Assembly (NCBI GenBank): GCA_026392825.1
Contig: JAPLBF010000021.1
Span: forward strand, 9,458 to 53,444
Reading direction: 5' to 3'
DNA: 43,987 nt
Origin: Actinomycetota bacterium
GTDB lineage: Bacteria > Actinomycetota > Actinomycetes > Nanopelagicales > Nanopelagicaceae
The translations under genes were made by a program, and so were the position numbers. The notes under the pieces are model-generated. The model was not told where the DNA came from. It did not search any database and saw only the letters and a program-made list of their open reading frames with translations. Below are positions 17,238 through 24,678 of this stretch, piece after piece. The stretch's first letter is position 1. The number at the start of each line of letters is the position of its first letter.

Positions 17238-17754
17238 CTAGAATTTCACCGTTTCGGACATACCAAAGCACATCGTTCTTATCGCGAATTGTTGTTATGC
17301 GCAGACCAACTTTTTCAACTACGCCTTCAATATCTAAAACCTTTATTTCATCACCTACGCCATATTGATCTTCAATCAACATAAAGATTCCGGATAAAAT
17401 ATCGCGGACCAAAGTTTGCGCACCGAGGCCAATTGCAACGCCGATCACACCAGCAGATGCGATTACGGGCCCGAGATTAAATCCGAATTCTCCCAAGATC
17501 ATGCCAAGTGCGATTATCCAGATAACAGCTTTGAGAATTGAGGTAAGGACGGAACCGGTTGTGCGGGCGCGTTCTGACTGACGCTTTGCGAAACCTGGTC
17601 CAGGCTTTAAATCTGTCGTTGCTAGTTTGTTTACCGCGCGCTCAATTGCGCGACGACCGATGCTATGGCTGATCCAGGCCGCTACCAGGACGGAGAAGAT
17701 TCGAAGAGGTGATCCGCTAAGCCATTCGAGAATATTTCGGGTCTGCTCGCTCAT
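17209..17754 (-). CDS. Small mechanosensitive ion channel (MscS family)
   Basis: The 181-aa protein has an N-terminal hydrophobic helix (about residues 13-30). Two more hydrophobic segments follow, with the glycine-rich pore region GVIGVAIGLGAQTLVRDILSGI that marks MscS channels, and then a short beta domain (VGDEIKVLDIEGVVEKVGLR). It should open under membrane tension to release solutes during osmotic downshock. It is shorter than E. coli MscS because the C-terminal alpha/beta domain is reduced. The minus-strand box TAGAGT (17762-17767) lies seven bases before the ATG, suggesting a leaderless transcript. The 3' end overlaps the globin gene. Confidence 0.9.
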   Translation of the reverse strand: MSEQTRNILEWLSGSPLRIFSVLVAAWISHSIGRRAIERAVNKLATTDLKPGPGFAKRQSERARTTGSVLTSILKAVIWIIALGMILGEFGFNLGPVIASAGVIGVAIGLGAQTLVRDILSGIFMLIEDQYGVGDEIKVLDIEGVVEKVGLRITTIRDKNDVLWYVRNGEILVIGNGSQKR

Positions 17755-17761
17755 AGGTCAA

Positions 17762-17767
17762 ACTCTA
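17762..17767 (-). promoter_or_regulatory. Leaderless-type -10 box of the mscS-like gene
   Basis: Read on the minus strand, TAGAGT is followed by seven bases and the ATG at 17754. No ribosome binding site is present, as expected for transcription starting at the start codon. Confidence 0.4.
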
Positions 17768-17782
17768 ATCCAATTCTTTACC

Positions 17783-17874
17783 TAAAATTGACCCGCAAAT
17801 ACCCCGATCTTGCACTTTCTTAGTGCAAGATAAACCAATCGGCGCGAGCCACGCGCTTCGAAACCGGGGTATGT
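17783..17874 (+). ncRNA. Predicted three-way-junction leader RNA of the HNH gene (candidate cis-regulatory element), with its promoter
   Basis: A -10-like TAAAAT (17783-17788) would start transcription near 17795. The leader then folds almost completely. The closing stem is ATACCCCG (17799-17806) with CGGGGTAT (17865-17872). Hairpin two is ATCTTGCAC (17807-17815) with GTGCAAGAT (17823-17831). Hairpin three is TCGGCGCG (17839-17846) with CGCGC and CGA (17852-17861, two-base bulge). Unpaired joints are AAACCAA and AAC. The closing stem covers the only purine-rich sequence before the ATG at 17875, so pairing could hide the ribosome site. I recognise no known riboswitch. A protein operator at the 17807-17831 palindrome is the alternative. 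Confidence 0.5.
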
Positions 17875-18390
17875 ATGTCTCGCTCGTTAGTTTTAAACGC
17901 CACCTACGAACCACTAGGTGTTGTGACAGAACGTCGTGCGCTGCTGCTTGTCCTTAATTCTCGCGCCACCATGGTCGAGTCATCTGGAAGTGTTCTGCAT
18001 TTTGCGCAGGGTCAGATCGAACTCCCATCGGTGATTCGGCTAAATAAATTTGTAAAAATTCCATATCGCCATGCGGTGCCACTTTCACGACGTGCAATAT
18101 TTGCACGCGATGGTGGTCGTTGTGTTTATTGCGCTGCACCAGCGACGTCGATAGATCACGTAATTCCTCGCTCTCGTGGTGGCGGACACAATTGGGAGAA
18201 CGTTGTTTCTGCTTGCCACAAGTGCAATCACTTAAAGGCAGATAAGCCGCTAAAAGATTTGGGATGGAGACTTCGCTCACTTCCTCGCGAACCAGTTGGT
18301 GCTGCATGGCGAATTCTCGGAACGGGTCGTACGGATAATCGATGGTTGCCTTATTTAGAGCCATTCGGTGTGGCAGCCGCTACCGCATAA
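17875..18390 (+). CDS. HNH endonuclease domain protein
   Basis: The 171-aa cytoplasmic protein has a conserved N-terminal domain of its own (SLVLNATYEPLGVV, seen in a widespread actinobacterial family) and an HNH nuclease core. The core includes CVYC (Cys83, Cys86), IDHVIPRSRGG (His95), WENVV (Asn109) and CHKCN (Cys114, Cys117). The four cysteines should bind zinc. The cellular role of this housekeeping-like HNH family is not established. The start is fixed by the conserved MSRSLVLN. Upstream lies a strongly structured leader. No inteins, transposase or restriction partner are nearby. Confidence 0.88.
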   Translation: MSRSLVLNATYEPLGVVTERRALLLVLNSRATMVESSGSVLHFAQGQIELPSVIRLNKFVKIPYRHAVPLSRRAIFARDGGRCVYCAAPATSIDHVIPRSRGGGHNWENVVSACHKCNHLKADKPLKDLGWRLRSLPREPVGAAWRILGTGRTDNRWLPYLEPFGVAAATA

Positions 18391-18409
18391 CTCATTTACA
18401 CTTAATTCC

Positions 18410-18628
18410 ATGATGATTCACTTTGCATCCGCCGTGCAGATACTTTCACTAGAAAATCAAGAAGATGGAACGTTAGCCGGCGAAGGGCTAAGCGTGCTGG
18501 AAACCTTTACTTATTTCTTCGCGGCACCAACTATGCTTTTTGTTGCAATCTCCGTAATTACTTATGCACTCACTGGAGATCGCAAGAAGAAAGAGAAGAT
18601 CAGCTCAGTCGTAACTTCTATCGACTAA
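18410..18628 (+). CDS. Small single-pass membrane protein (unknown function)
   Basis: The peptide of 72 aa has one clear hydrophobic helix (FFAAPTMLFVAISVITYAL) followed by a basic tail (GDRKKKEK), suggesting an N-out, C-in membrane protein. The ATG at 18410 lies seven bases after TACACT (18397-18402), a leaderless arrangement. A second ATG follows immediately at 18413. The stop TAA directly abuts the stop of the convergent pepN gene (TAATTA). I do not recognise the family. Confidence 0.6.
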   Translation: MMIHFASAVQILSLENQEDGTLAGEGLSVLETFTYFFAAPTMLFVAISVITYALTGDRKKKEKISSVVTSID

Positions 18629-21169
18629 TTAGCGAGCATCAACAGCGCGCGCTTTTAGCGAACGAGTCATTGCATCGCGACCTTCAGCCACGGTACGTCG
18701 CAGGGCAGCTGATGCATCTTTTCCAGTTACATCCAGCCAGTGCTGAGCTTTCTTTACTGTCTCATCGCTGATTGCCCAAGTAGGGAAAGCTAAAGTTGCA
18801 GTTGTCTCTGCAATCTCATATCCCTTGGTGGACCAAACTTTTAAGATTGCATCAAAGTAATCATCAACAAATGCTTCGAGTAAATCGCAATGGATATTCT
18901 CGTTAAAACCACGGCACTTATAAGAGTGGATAGTGTTGCTTAAATCATCGGTTGTGATTGATTTAAATGCGGCTGCCTTAGCTTCGTGGCTTGGGAGAGC
19001 AGCATGCGCATAAGCAACATATTGCTTTCCGTGTGCGGTCTTATCGCGATCGCCTTCGGCTTGGATATCTGAAACATCAAAGATGCCGCGCTTTACACCA
19101 CACAAGAAAACAAACCAACGCAGATCGGCATCCATCAACAGCCCATCTACAGAACCGTTTAGCATCGCCTTTATACTTTCAAACTGTGCTGGGGTAAATG
19201 CGTTATTGCCAAATGCGCGTGCATACTGCAGTTGTGCATCGCTGCCTGGTTTGGCACCGGCTAACAACTCTTGCGCAGTATTTGCAACTGATAAACGAAC
19301 TGCATCGCGATTCTTAGGCGCAAGGTAGGCCCAAATAGCAGTATCGATTTGCGTGAAAGTTGCTGTGATCATTGAGATATCTGTTTCACCCTTTAGTGCG
19401 TTCAGGGCGATTTCAATGTAGTCACTTGCAGAAAGTTCGCCATCGCGAGTGGAATCCCAAAGCGAAGCCCAAATAAGTCCGCGGGCAAGCGAATCATCGA
19501 GTTGTCCAAGATACTTTTTCATGGTGGCAACAGAACGATCATCGAAACGCAATTTGGCATATGTCTGATCGTGATCGTTGATCAAGAGTAAATCGGCTGC
19601 CTTTTTGCCTGCGAGCTCCTTGATCTCGGTTAATTCACCAGCGATATCAACTTCAATACTCTCGCGACGAGTTAGCGCATCGCCCTTAATATCAAATAGA
19701 CCTATATATAAACGATGAGGGCGAAGTTCTGTTGATCCGACTGGCATCGGTGGAACTTCTTGCTTAACGGCAACCGATGCGTACTTGTCGCCATCTAGGG
19801 TAATTACGGGGCGAAGCGTGTTTACGCCTGCGGTGCGCAACCAAGTGGCAACCCAGGCAGTGAGGTTCTTTCCGCTGGTTGCTTCTAGTTCAGTTATCAA
19901 ATCACTTAGTTCGGTATTTGCGTATGCATGCTTAGCAAAGTATTTACGAAGTCCGGCGATGAAGTTATCGCGGCCAACGTGAGCAACTAGTTGCTGAAGA
20001 ACCGATGCTCCTTTGGCATATGAAATTCCATCGAAGTTGGTGCGAACATCGTCAAGATCTTTCATCTCAACTGCGATTGGGTGCGTGGAAGATAGTTGAT
20101 CGGCGCGGTATGCCCAGTTCTTGCGAACTGAGTTAAATTCAGTCCAAGCCTTCTTGTACTTGGTTGATTCGCTGACCGCCATATAAGAAGCCCATTCAGC
20201 GAAAGATTCATTGAGCCAAAGGTCTTGCCACCATTTCATGGTTACCAAGTCACCGAACCACATATGGGCCATCTCGTGATGGATTGTTGAGGCGCGGCTG
20301 ATGTAGCTGCGCTCTGTTACCTTACTTCGGAAAATCAAAACATCTTCGTGGAAGGTAACGCAGCCGACATTTTCCATTGCGCCCCAGTTGTATTCAGCAA
20401 CTGCGATCTGGTCGTACTTACCAAATGGATAGGCCAAGCCGAAAGTCTTTTCAAAGTAAGCAAAGCCTTGTTTAGTGACTTCAAAGATATTCTCAGCATC
20501 AACGTATTGGAAGAAAGACTTACGGGCATAAATTCCCATAGGAATGGTCTTCTCGCCTTTATATTCGTCATGAACTGATGTGTAAGCACCAGCGACGATA
20601 GCGGTGACATAAGTTGAAATAACTTGTGAAGTAGCAAATTGAGTGTGTTTGCGATCGCCATCAAGATCTTTAGCTGATTCGATGCCGTAATTTGAGATTA
20701 CCGCCCAGTGCTTTGGGGTAATCGTGCTGATCGTGAAGGTTGCCTTTTGATCAGGTTGATCAAAGCAGGCATACATACGACGTGCATCGCCGGTTTCGAA
20801 CTGGGTATATAGGTAAACCTCGTTATCGGCTGGATCTACGAAGCGATGGAGTCCTTCACCAGAGTTTGAGTAAATACCTTCGTGTTCAATTTCTAGAGTG
20901 TTATCTGCCGCGATTACAGGCAAGAAGATTGATTCGCCATCAAATTTAGGATCAAAATCAGCACCATTTAGCTTTGCACTGATAACTCGCTTGCCAACAC
21001 AGTCGATAAACGTGGTTGCACCTGGCTTTAGCCCAGCAAATTTAACAGTCGTCTTAACCAGGAAAGTTTCGGCACCTGTAGTCACGTCTAAGTCGATTTT
21101 GTAACTTTCAACTTTGATGATGGCTGAACGCTGGGTGGCTTCGATTTGCGTGATATTTGTACCTGGCAC
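18629..21169 (-). CDS. pepN: Aminopeptidase N (M1 family zinc metallopeptidase)
   Basis: The 846-aa cytoplasmic enzyme removes N-terminal residues from peptides. Its zinc site HExxH-18-E is intact (H298, E299, H302, E321), and the exopeptidase motif GAMEN spans residues 263-267. The C-terminal ERAP1-like helical domain is full length. I chose the GTG at 21169 because AAAGGAG stands just upstream and the protein then begins VPGTNITQIEA, the usual actinobacterial PepN start. A longer frame to 21247 would overlap trmB and lacks support. It diverges from trmB with 62 bp between starts. Confidence 0.95.
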   Translation of the reverse strand: MPGTNITQIEATQRSAIIKVESYKIDLDVTTGAETFLVKTTVKFAGLKPGATTFIDCVGKRVISAKLNGADFDPKFDGESIFLPVIAADNTLEIEHEGIYSNSGEGLHRFVDPADNEVYLYTQFETGDARRMYACFDQPDQKATFTISTITPKHWAVISNYGIESAKDLDGDRKHTQFATSQVISTYVTAIVAGAYTSVHDEYKGEKTIPMGIYARKSFFQYVDAENIFEVTKQGFAYFEKTFGLAYPFGKYDQIAVAEYNWGAMENVGCVTFHEDVLIFRSKVTERSYISRASTIHHEMAHMWFGDLVTMKWWQDLWLNESFAEWASYMAVSESTKYKKAWTEFNSVRKNWAYRADQLSSTHPIAVEMKDLDDVRTNFDGISYAKGASVLQQLVAHVGRDNFIAGLRKYFAKHAYANTELSDLITELEATSGKNLTAWVATWLRTAGVNTLRPVITLDGDKYASVAVKQEVPPMPVGSTELRPHRLYIGLFDIKGDALTRRESIEVDIAGELTEIKELAGKKAADLLLINDHDQTYAKLRFDDRSVATMKKYLGQLDDSLARGLIWASLWDSTRDGELSASDYIEIALNALKGETDISMITATFTQIDTAIWAYLAPKNRDAVRLSVANTAQELLAGAKPGSDAQLQYARAFGNNAFTPAQFESIKAMLNGSVDGLLMDADLRWFVFLCGVKRGIFDVSDIQAEGDRDKTAHGKQYVAYAHAALPSHEAKAAAFKSITTDDLSNTIHSYKCRGFNENIHCDLLEAFVDDYFDAILKVWSTKGYEIAETTATLAFPTWAISDETVKKAQHWLDVTGKDASAALRRTVAEGRDAMTRSLKARAVDAR

Positions 21170-21231
21170 GACGGCTCCTTTTAGGCTGATGTTTTTTGCT
21201 TCTCGTAGTCTAATCGTGAAAGAGTTGTGCT

Positions 21232-21891
21232 GTGGAACCCATGACAAACCGAAGTTATCGCCTGCGCGGGGTGCGGATCACCCCATCACAACAAGCCGCC
21301 CGCGATAATTTGTGGGCTAAGTACGGTGTTGCCTCCACAGATTCCCAAATAGATTTAGATTCATTATTTTCCAAGAAACAGCCGATCGTTATGGAAATTG
21401 GCTATGGCATGGGAGAGGCAACTTGGCAGATCGCGAAAGCCAATCCAGATATTAATTACTTAGGTGTAGAAGTGCACATGCCTGGCGCTGGAAAGTTAAT
21501 GGCGAAGTTGGCAGAAAACGAAGTTACAAATGTGCGATTGATCGAACGCGATGTATTTGAAGTCTTTCATTACATATTAAAGGACGCCAGCCTTGATGGA
21601 GTTCACTTATTTTTTCCAGACCCTTGGCCGAAGAAGCGCCACTTTAAGCGACGCATTATCCAAGATCGATTCTTGAGCGAAGTTGCGGCAAAGTTAAAAC
21701 CTGGTGGCTACCTGCACATTGCAACTGATTGGGTGCCTTATGCCGAATGGATTTCCGAAGTATTCTCAAAAACCAATCTCTTTGCAGGGGGAGTCATAGC
21801 CCGACCAGATTGGCGTCCGCTAACTAGATTTGAAGGACAAGGTATTTCTAAAGATCACGCAGTAAATGACTTTAGATTCTTAAAAGTTTAA
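21232..21891 (+). CDS. trmB: tRNA (guanine-46-N7)-methyltransferase
   Basis: The SAM-dependent enzyme makes m7G46 in the tRNA variable loop. The SAM-binding motif MEIGYGMGEATW and the family signature HLFFPDPWPKKRHFKRRI are present. The length of 219 aa is normal. The start could be the GTG at 21232 or the ATG at 21241. A TAGTCT box (21206-21211) suggests transcription starting around 21219, giving a very short leader. The stop lies one base from the stop of convergent rpiB. Confidence 0.95.
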   Translation: MEPMTNRSYRLRGVRITPSQQAARDNLWAKYGVASTDSQIDLDSLFSKKQPIVMEIGYGMGEATWQIAKANPDINYLGVEVHMPGAGKLMAKLAENEVTNVRLIERDVFEVFHYILKDASLDGVHLFFPDPWPKKRHFKRRIIQDRFLSEVAAKLKPGGYLHIATDWVPYAEWISEVFSKTNLFAGGVIARPDWRPLTRFEGQGISKDHAVNDFRFLKV

Positions 21892-21892
21892 G

Positions 21893-22348
21893 TTAGATGT
21901 TTCCGGTCTCTTCATAGTTAGAGATCAAATTAATTCGCCGAATATGGCGTTCATCATTACTAAATGGTGTCGCGATAAAGGCATCAATAATCGCCTTGCA
22001 ATCTGCAATTGAGTGCATGCGACCACCGATTGCTACCACATTTGCATTGTTATGTTCCTTGCCAAGCTTTGCAGTTTCAATGCTCCACGCAAGTGCTGCA
22101 CGAACACCTTTTACTTTGTTTGCCGCCATCTGCTCACCATTGCCGGATCCACCGAGAACGATTCCAAGCGATGTTGGATCTTTGGCAGCGGCAGCGGCAG
22201 CGGGAATACAGAAGACGGGATAGTCATCTAAAGCGTCATATTTATAAGGACCGTGATCGGTAACGTCATGTCCGTTATTGACCAAGTGAGCTATTAACTC
22301 AGTTTTTAGTTCAAGACCTGCATGATCGCTACCAATATGTAAACGCAT
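21893..22348 (-). CDS. rpiB: Ribose-5-phosphate isomerase B
   Basis: The enzyme interconverts ribose-5-phosphate and ribulose-5-phosphate in the pentose phosphate pathway. The 151-aa protein has the RpiB start GSDHAGLELK and GGSGNGEQMAANKVKGVRAA. The residue at the catalytic-cysteine position of E. coli RpiB is replaced here. Glu72 in GSGNGE corresponds to Glu75 of the Mycobacterium tuberculosis enzyme, so this is the actinobacterial subtype. HNNANVVAIGGR is also typical. The gene is transcribed away from the terminator at 22398-22434. Confidence 0.95.
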   Translation of the reverse strand: MRLHIGSDHAGLELKTELIAHLVNNGHDVTDHGPYKYDALDDYPVFCIPAAAAAAKDPTSLGIVLGGSGNGEQMAANKVKGVRAALAWSIETAKLGKEHNNANVVAIGGRMHSIADCKAIIDAFIATPFSNDERHIRRINLISNYEETGNI

Positions 22349-22397
22349 GCCTGAAGTCTCTCACGCTGCTATTTATCTTCCTCTGATCGCAACAACG

Positions 22398-22434
22398 AAA
22401 AACCCGCCGCGAGGAGAATTCGCGACGGGTTTTT
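22398..22434 (-). terminator. Intrinsic terminator downstream of the secreted Gly-rich protein gene
   Basis: ACCCG-CGCGA arms flank a seven-base loop (22402-22412 with 22420-22430, one mismatch), with A-tracts on one side and T-tracts on the other. Either strand could use it. On the minus strand it follows the gene ending at 22474, and on that strand it also insulates rpiB downstream. Confidence 0.8.
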
Positions 22435-22473
22435 CTACCCTTGGAGGAACTACATGCCGTTAAGCACTTTTAT

Positions 22474-23184
22474 TTATGCTGGTGATCCTGCTGGTGCAGG
22501 AATCTTTGGAGCAGCACCGAAGCCACCCCTTCCTGGACCACCGTGACCACGACCATCTTTACCGCCTTTACCATCTTTACCGGGACCGCCCATTCCTGGT
22601 CCACGCTTTCCGCCAACTTGATCTACTTCAGCGGTTACGTGTGCAGTTAGTCCGGCCTTAATAGTTGTTGCTTCTGCCGCAGTTAACTTTCCGGCAGTCA
22701 CAGCAGCATCAATACGCTTAGTGTGCTCAGCAACAAGAACAGAAATAAGTTCTGACTTCTTGGCACCTGCTATTGCACCAAGTGATTCACCTGCTGCAAG
22801 ACGGGTACGAACAGTTGCACTGTCTACACCAATTGTTTTCGAAATTAGCGCCTCGAGCGCAACTCGATCTGCATCTCTTGCAGCGTGATCAGCATCGTGC
22901 GCTGCACGCTTGGCTGTTTCAGCTGCGGTTGCAGCAGCAGTAATTGCATCTGCTTGTGCTTGTGTGATGGTTCCTTTAGCAACTAGTGCTGAAAGAACTG
23001 CTGCTAAATCTGCGGCATATCCGCCACCCTTAGCCATCGGATTGGTAATTCCATTTGAGGAAGTGCGGGTTGTCTTTGTTGAGACAACCTTCGTCTTTGA
23101 TGATGCTTGGCTGATTCCAACTGATCCGATTGTTAGCGCAACAGTTGTGATCGCTACTGCAATCACCGTTTTCTTTGATGACAT
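22474..23184 (-). CDS. Secreted Ala-rich protein with a Gly/Lys/Asp-rich tail
   Basis: The 236-aa protein starts with a signal peptide (MSSKKTVIAVAITTVALTIGSVGISQAS). It continues with an alanine-rich helical region (about residues 75-190: AITAAATAAETAKRAAHDAD and more), and ends in a low-complexity tail of GGPGKDGKGGKDGRG repeats and a Pro/Ala end. The helical part contains spaced segments like GTITQAQADAI and GKLTAAEATTI, which recall the repeated units of small secreted proteins annotated as unknown. The RBS AAGGAAGAAGGG precedes the ATG. It diverges from a collagen-like secreted protein. Function unknown, with a surface or matrix role plausible. Confidence 0.75.
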   Translation of the reverse strand: MSSKKTVIAVAITTVALTIGSVGISQASSKTKVVSTKTTRTSSNGITNPMAKGGGYAADLAAVLSALVAKGTITQAQADAITAAATAAETAKRAAHDADHAARDADRVALEALISKTIGVDSATVRTRLAAGESLGAIAGAKKSELISVLVAEHTKRIDAAVTAGKLTAAEATTIKAGLTAHVTAEVDQVGGKRGPGMGGPGKDGKGGKDGRGHGGPGRGGFGAAPKIPAPAGSPA

Positions 23185-23442
23185 TTGTATGTCGTCCCTT
23201 CTTCCTTTGGAGCACTTTGCCGAAACCCTTGTTATCGACTACCAGTAGATAACTACTTGATGCTCAGAAAACTACCCCTTATTCCTGAGAGACGCTTGCG
23301 AGTTTTTGCCGCCCTGTCCCGCGTAGCAGAGGGGGTACTCATACAAGTTCTAAGGATTGGCTCAGGGAAGCCCCCTTGGTCGGGCAGGTTCGCCCCTTCA
23401 CAATTTTATGTAACTACCAGTAACAGTGGTCCCGGAGGTTCC
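23185..23442 (+). other. 258-bp intergenic leader with GC-rich pairing, upstream of the collagen-like gene
   Basis: The frame is open here but the predicted residues look random, and no start with an RBS is found before 23443, so I treat it as non-coding. It holds GTTATC/GATAAC arms (23231-23253) and two copies of ACTACCAGTA (near 23238 and 23413). A GC-rich block follows. AGGGGG (23330-23335) can pair with CCCCCT (23371-23376). GGGC (23382-23385) can pair either with GCCC at 23311-23314 or with GCCC at 23392-23395. No known riboswitch is recognised. Confidence 0.35.
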
Positions 23443-24501
23443 ATGAAACGAAATCGAAAGTTCATAGAAGTAATAGCCACGCTTTTGCTTACAACACTTT
23501 TCAGCGCTTCAGCGATACCGATTTCTGAAGCGGCAAACAAACCTAAAGCCGCCGGAAGAACTTCCAACACAATTCCCAACACAATTTTAAATGGCAAGGG
23601 TGCGCCACTTAGTTCTCTAGGTGTTGATGGAGATTTTTACATCGATACGAGAAGTCTCTTGATTTACGGACCAAAGAAAAGTAATAAATGGCCACTGCCA
23701 CAAAACTTGCAAGGACCAATCGGCGCTGCAGGTGCTGATGGAAAAAATGGTAGTGAAGGTAAAACAATTTCCAGCGCATCCACAGTCGCAGGACCAGTGG
23801 GGACTCAGGGCGAAAAAGGTGACAAAGGGGAAAAGGGTGAAGCTGGTTTAGCAGGCGCAAGCGGTTCTCCCGGATCGGCAGGATCAATTGGAGCTAAAGG
23901 TGAAACCGGTGCGACCGGTGCTACAGGCGCTTCGGGAGGTGGCGGCGGAACTCCAGGTGCAACTGGCGCGCAAGGTCCCATTGGAAATACAGGTTCGGTG
24001 GGAGCAATCGGTGCGCGGGGTGAAACGGGAACAGTAGGAAGCGCCGGAGTTAAAGGTGAAACAGGAACTGTTGGTGCAACAGGCCCATCAAGTGTTTACA
24101 TCAATTCCATTCCGACTTGGAATTTATCAACGACAACACCGAATGGCTATTCGACTTCTTCATTTTTCCTAAACTTCAAGGCCAGTAAAAACTACATATA
24201 TACGATTTATCTTGTAGGTCTATCAAATGCCTCAGGAGGAGTTTTCGCAATTGAAATGATTCACGCCGACGGGTCTTCTGCAAAGTTTGGGTATTCAGTT
24301 GCGGAGAACCTCAATTTCACCGGAGAGCCAAAATCAACTCGTTACACATTTACAATTACGGGCGTAATTTCTCCCATCGCTGCAGATGTGGGTGTCGCGA
24401 TTCGAGTCATAGATGACTCTGCAGCTACTGGTGCATCAAACGTAATGACATTTAGTGGTGTCGTATTTTCAACCCTGGTCGGGTCAGCTGGCGCACTTTA
24501 A
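23443..24501 (+). CDS. Secreted collagen-like (Gly-X-Y repeat) protein
   Basis: The 352-aa protein has a signal peptide ([15 protein letters not shown] to ISEAA). A short globular part follows ([18 protein letters not shown], the phrase that often precedes bacterial collagen stretches). Then comes a Gly-X-Y region (about residues 90-220: [39 protein letters not shown]) broken once by a GGGGG run. A C-terminal domain of about 130 aa, predicted beta-rich, may trimerise or bind a partner. GGAGG stands four bases before the ATG. It is probably a surface-exposed or released fibre. No sortase motif or C-terminal membrane helix is seen. Confidence 0.82.
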   Translation: MKRNRKFIEVIATLLLTTLFSASAIPISEAANKPKAAGRTSNTIPNTILNGKGAPLSSLGVDGDFYIDTRSLLIYGPKKSNKWPLPQNLQGPIGAAGADGKNGSEGKTISSASTVAGPVGTQGEKGDKGEKGEAGLAGASGSPGSAGSIGAKGETGATGATGASGGGGGTPGATGAQGPIGNTGSVGAIGARGETGTVGSAGVKGETGTVGATGPSSVYINSIPTWNLSTTTPNGYSTSSFFLNFKASKNYIYTIYLVGLSNASGGVFAIEMIHADGSSAKFGYSVAENLNFTGEPKSTRYTFTITGVISPIAADVGVAIRVIDDSAATGASNVMTFSGVVFSTLVGSAGAL

Positions 24502-24506
24502 AACTA

Positions 24507-24580
24507 TGGAGCGGGTGACCGGGATCGAACCGGCATGGCCAGCTTGGAAGGCTGGGGCTCTACCATTGAGCTACACCCGC
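24507..24580 (-). tRNA. tRNA-Gly (anticodon TCC), CCA encoded
   Basis: The acceptor stem GCGGGTG pairs with CACCCGC, with discriminator T and encoded CCA (24507-24509). The anticodon stem CCAGC/GCTGG encloses CTTCCAA with anticodon TCC. The T-arm has TTCGATC. It lies five bases after the collagen-like gene, on the opposite strand. Confidence 0.95.
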
Positions 24581-24591
24581 GAGTGGATTTA

Positions 24592-24664
24592 GCCAGAGAA
24601 CTGGCTTCGCGATACGGGTAAGAGTACTGCCTCGGTAACCGAGAGTAAAAAATTACTCTAGACT
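24592..24664. promoter_or_regulatory. Hairpins and tRNA-Pro promoter between tRNA-Gly and tRNA-Pro
   Basis: GCCAG/CTGGC (24592-24605), CTCGG/CCGAG (24631-24643) and AGAGTAA/TTACTCT (24642-24659) are short perfect hairpins. TAGACT (24659-24664) stands 14 bases before the tRNA-Pro 5' end and is a good -10 candidate. The same hexamer precedes valS and ndk. Confidence 0.4.
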
Positions 24665-24678
24665 CACGTCTTGCGCCA

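Noticed and set aside
17795-17874. Leader as a hammerhead ribozyme or HEARO/omega RNA
   Set aside because: It is a three-way junction and includes GAAAC, but the CTGATGA core of a hammerhead is absent. The HNH gene is not IscB-like and the leader is far shorter than HEARO RNAs.
21170-21247. Longer N terminus of aminopeptidase N
   Set aside because: It would overlap the trmB start. The GTG at 21169 has a strong ribosome site and gives the conserved N terminus.
23185-23442. N-terminal extension of the collagen-like protein by 86 codons
   Set aside because: The extension has no signal or conserved composition. The start at 23443 has GGAGG and gives a proper signal peptide.
23280-23442. Cobalamin, c-di-GMP, c-di-AMP or SAM riboswitch upstream of the collagen-like gene
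   Set aside because: None of the conserved core sequences of these classes could be found in order. The CAGTGG near 23425 is only a chance match to the reverse of a B12 box.
23700-24100. CRISPR-like or tandem DNA repeat array
   Set aside because: The periodicity is the nine-base Gly-X-Y codon pattern of a collagen-like gene. There are no constant repeats with unique spacers.
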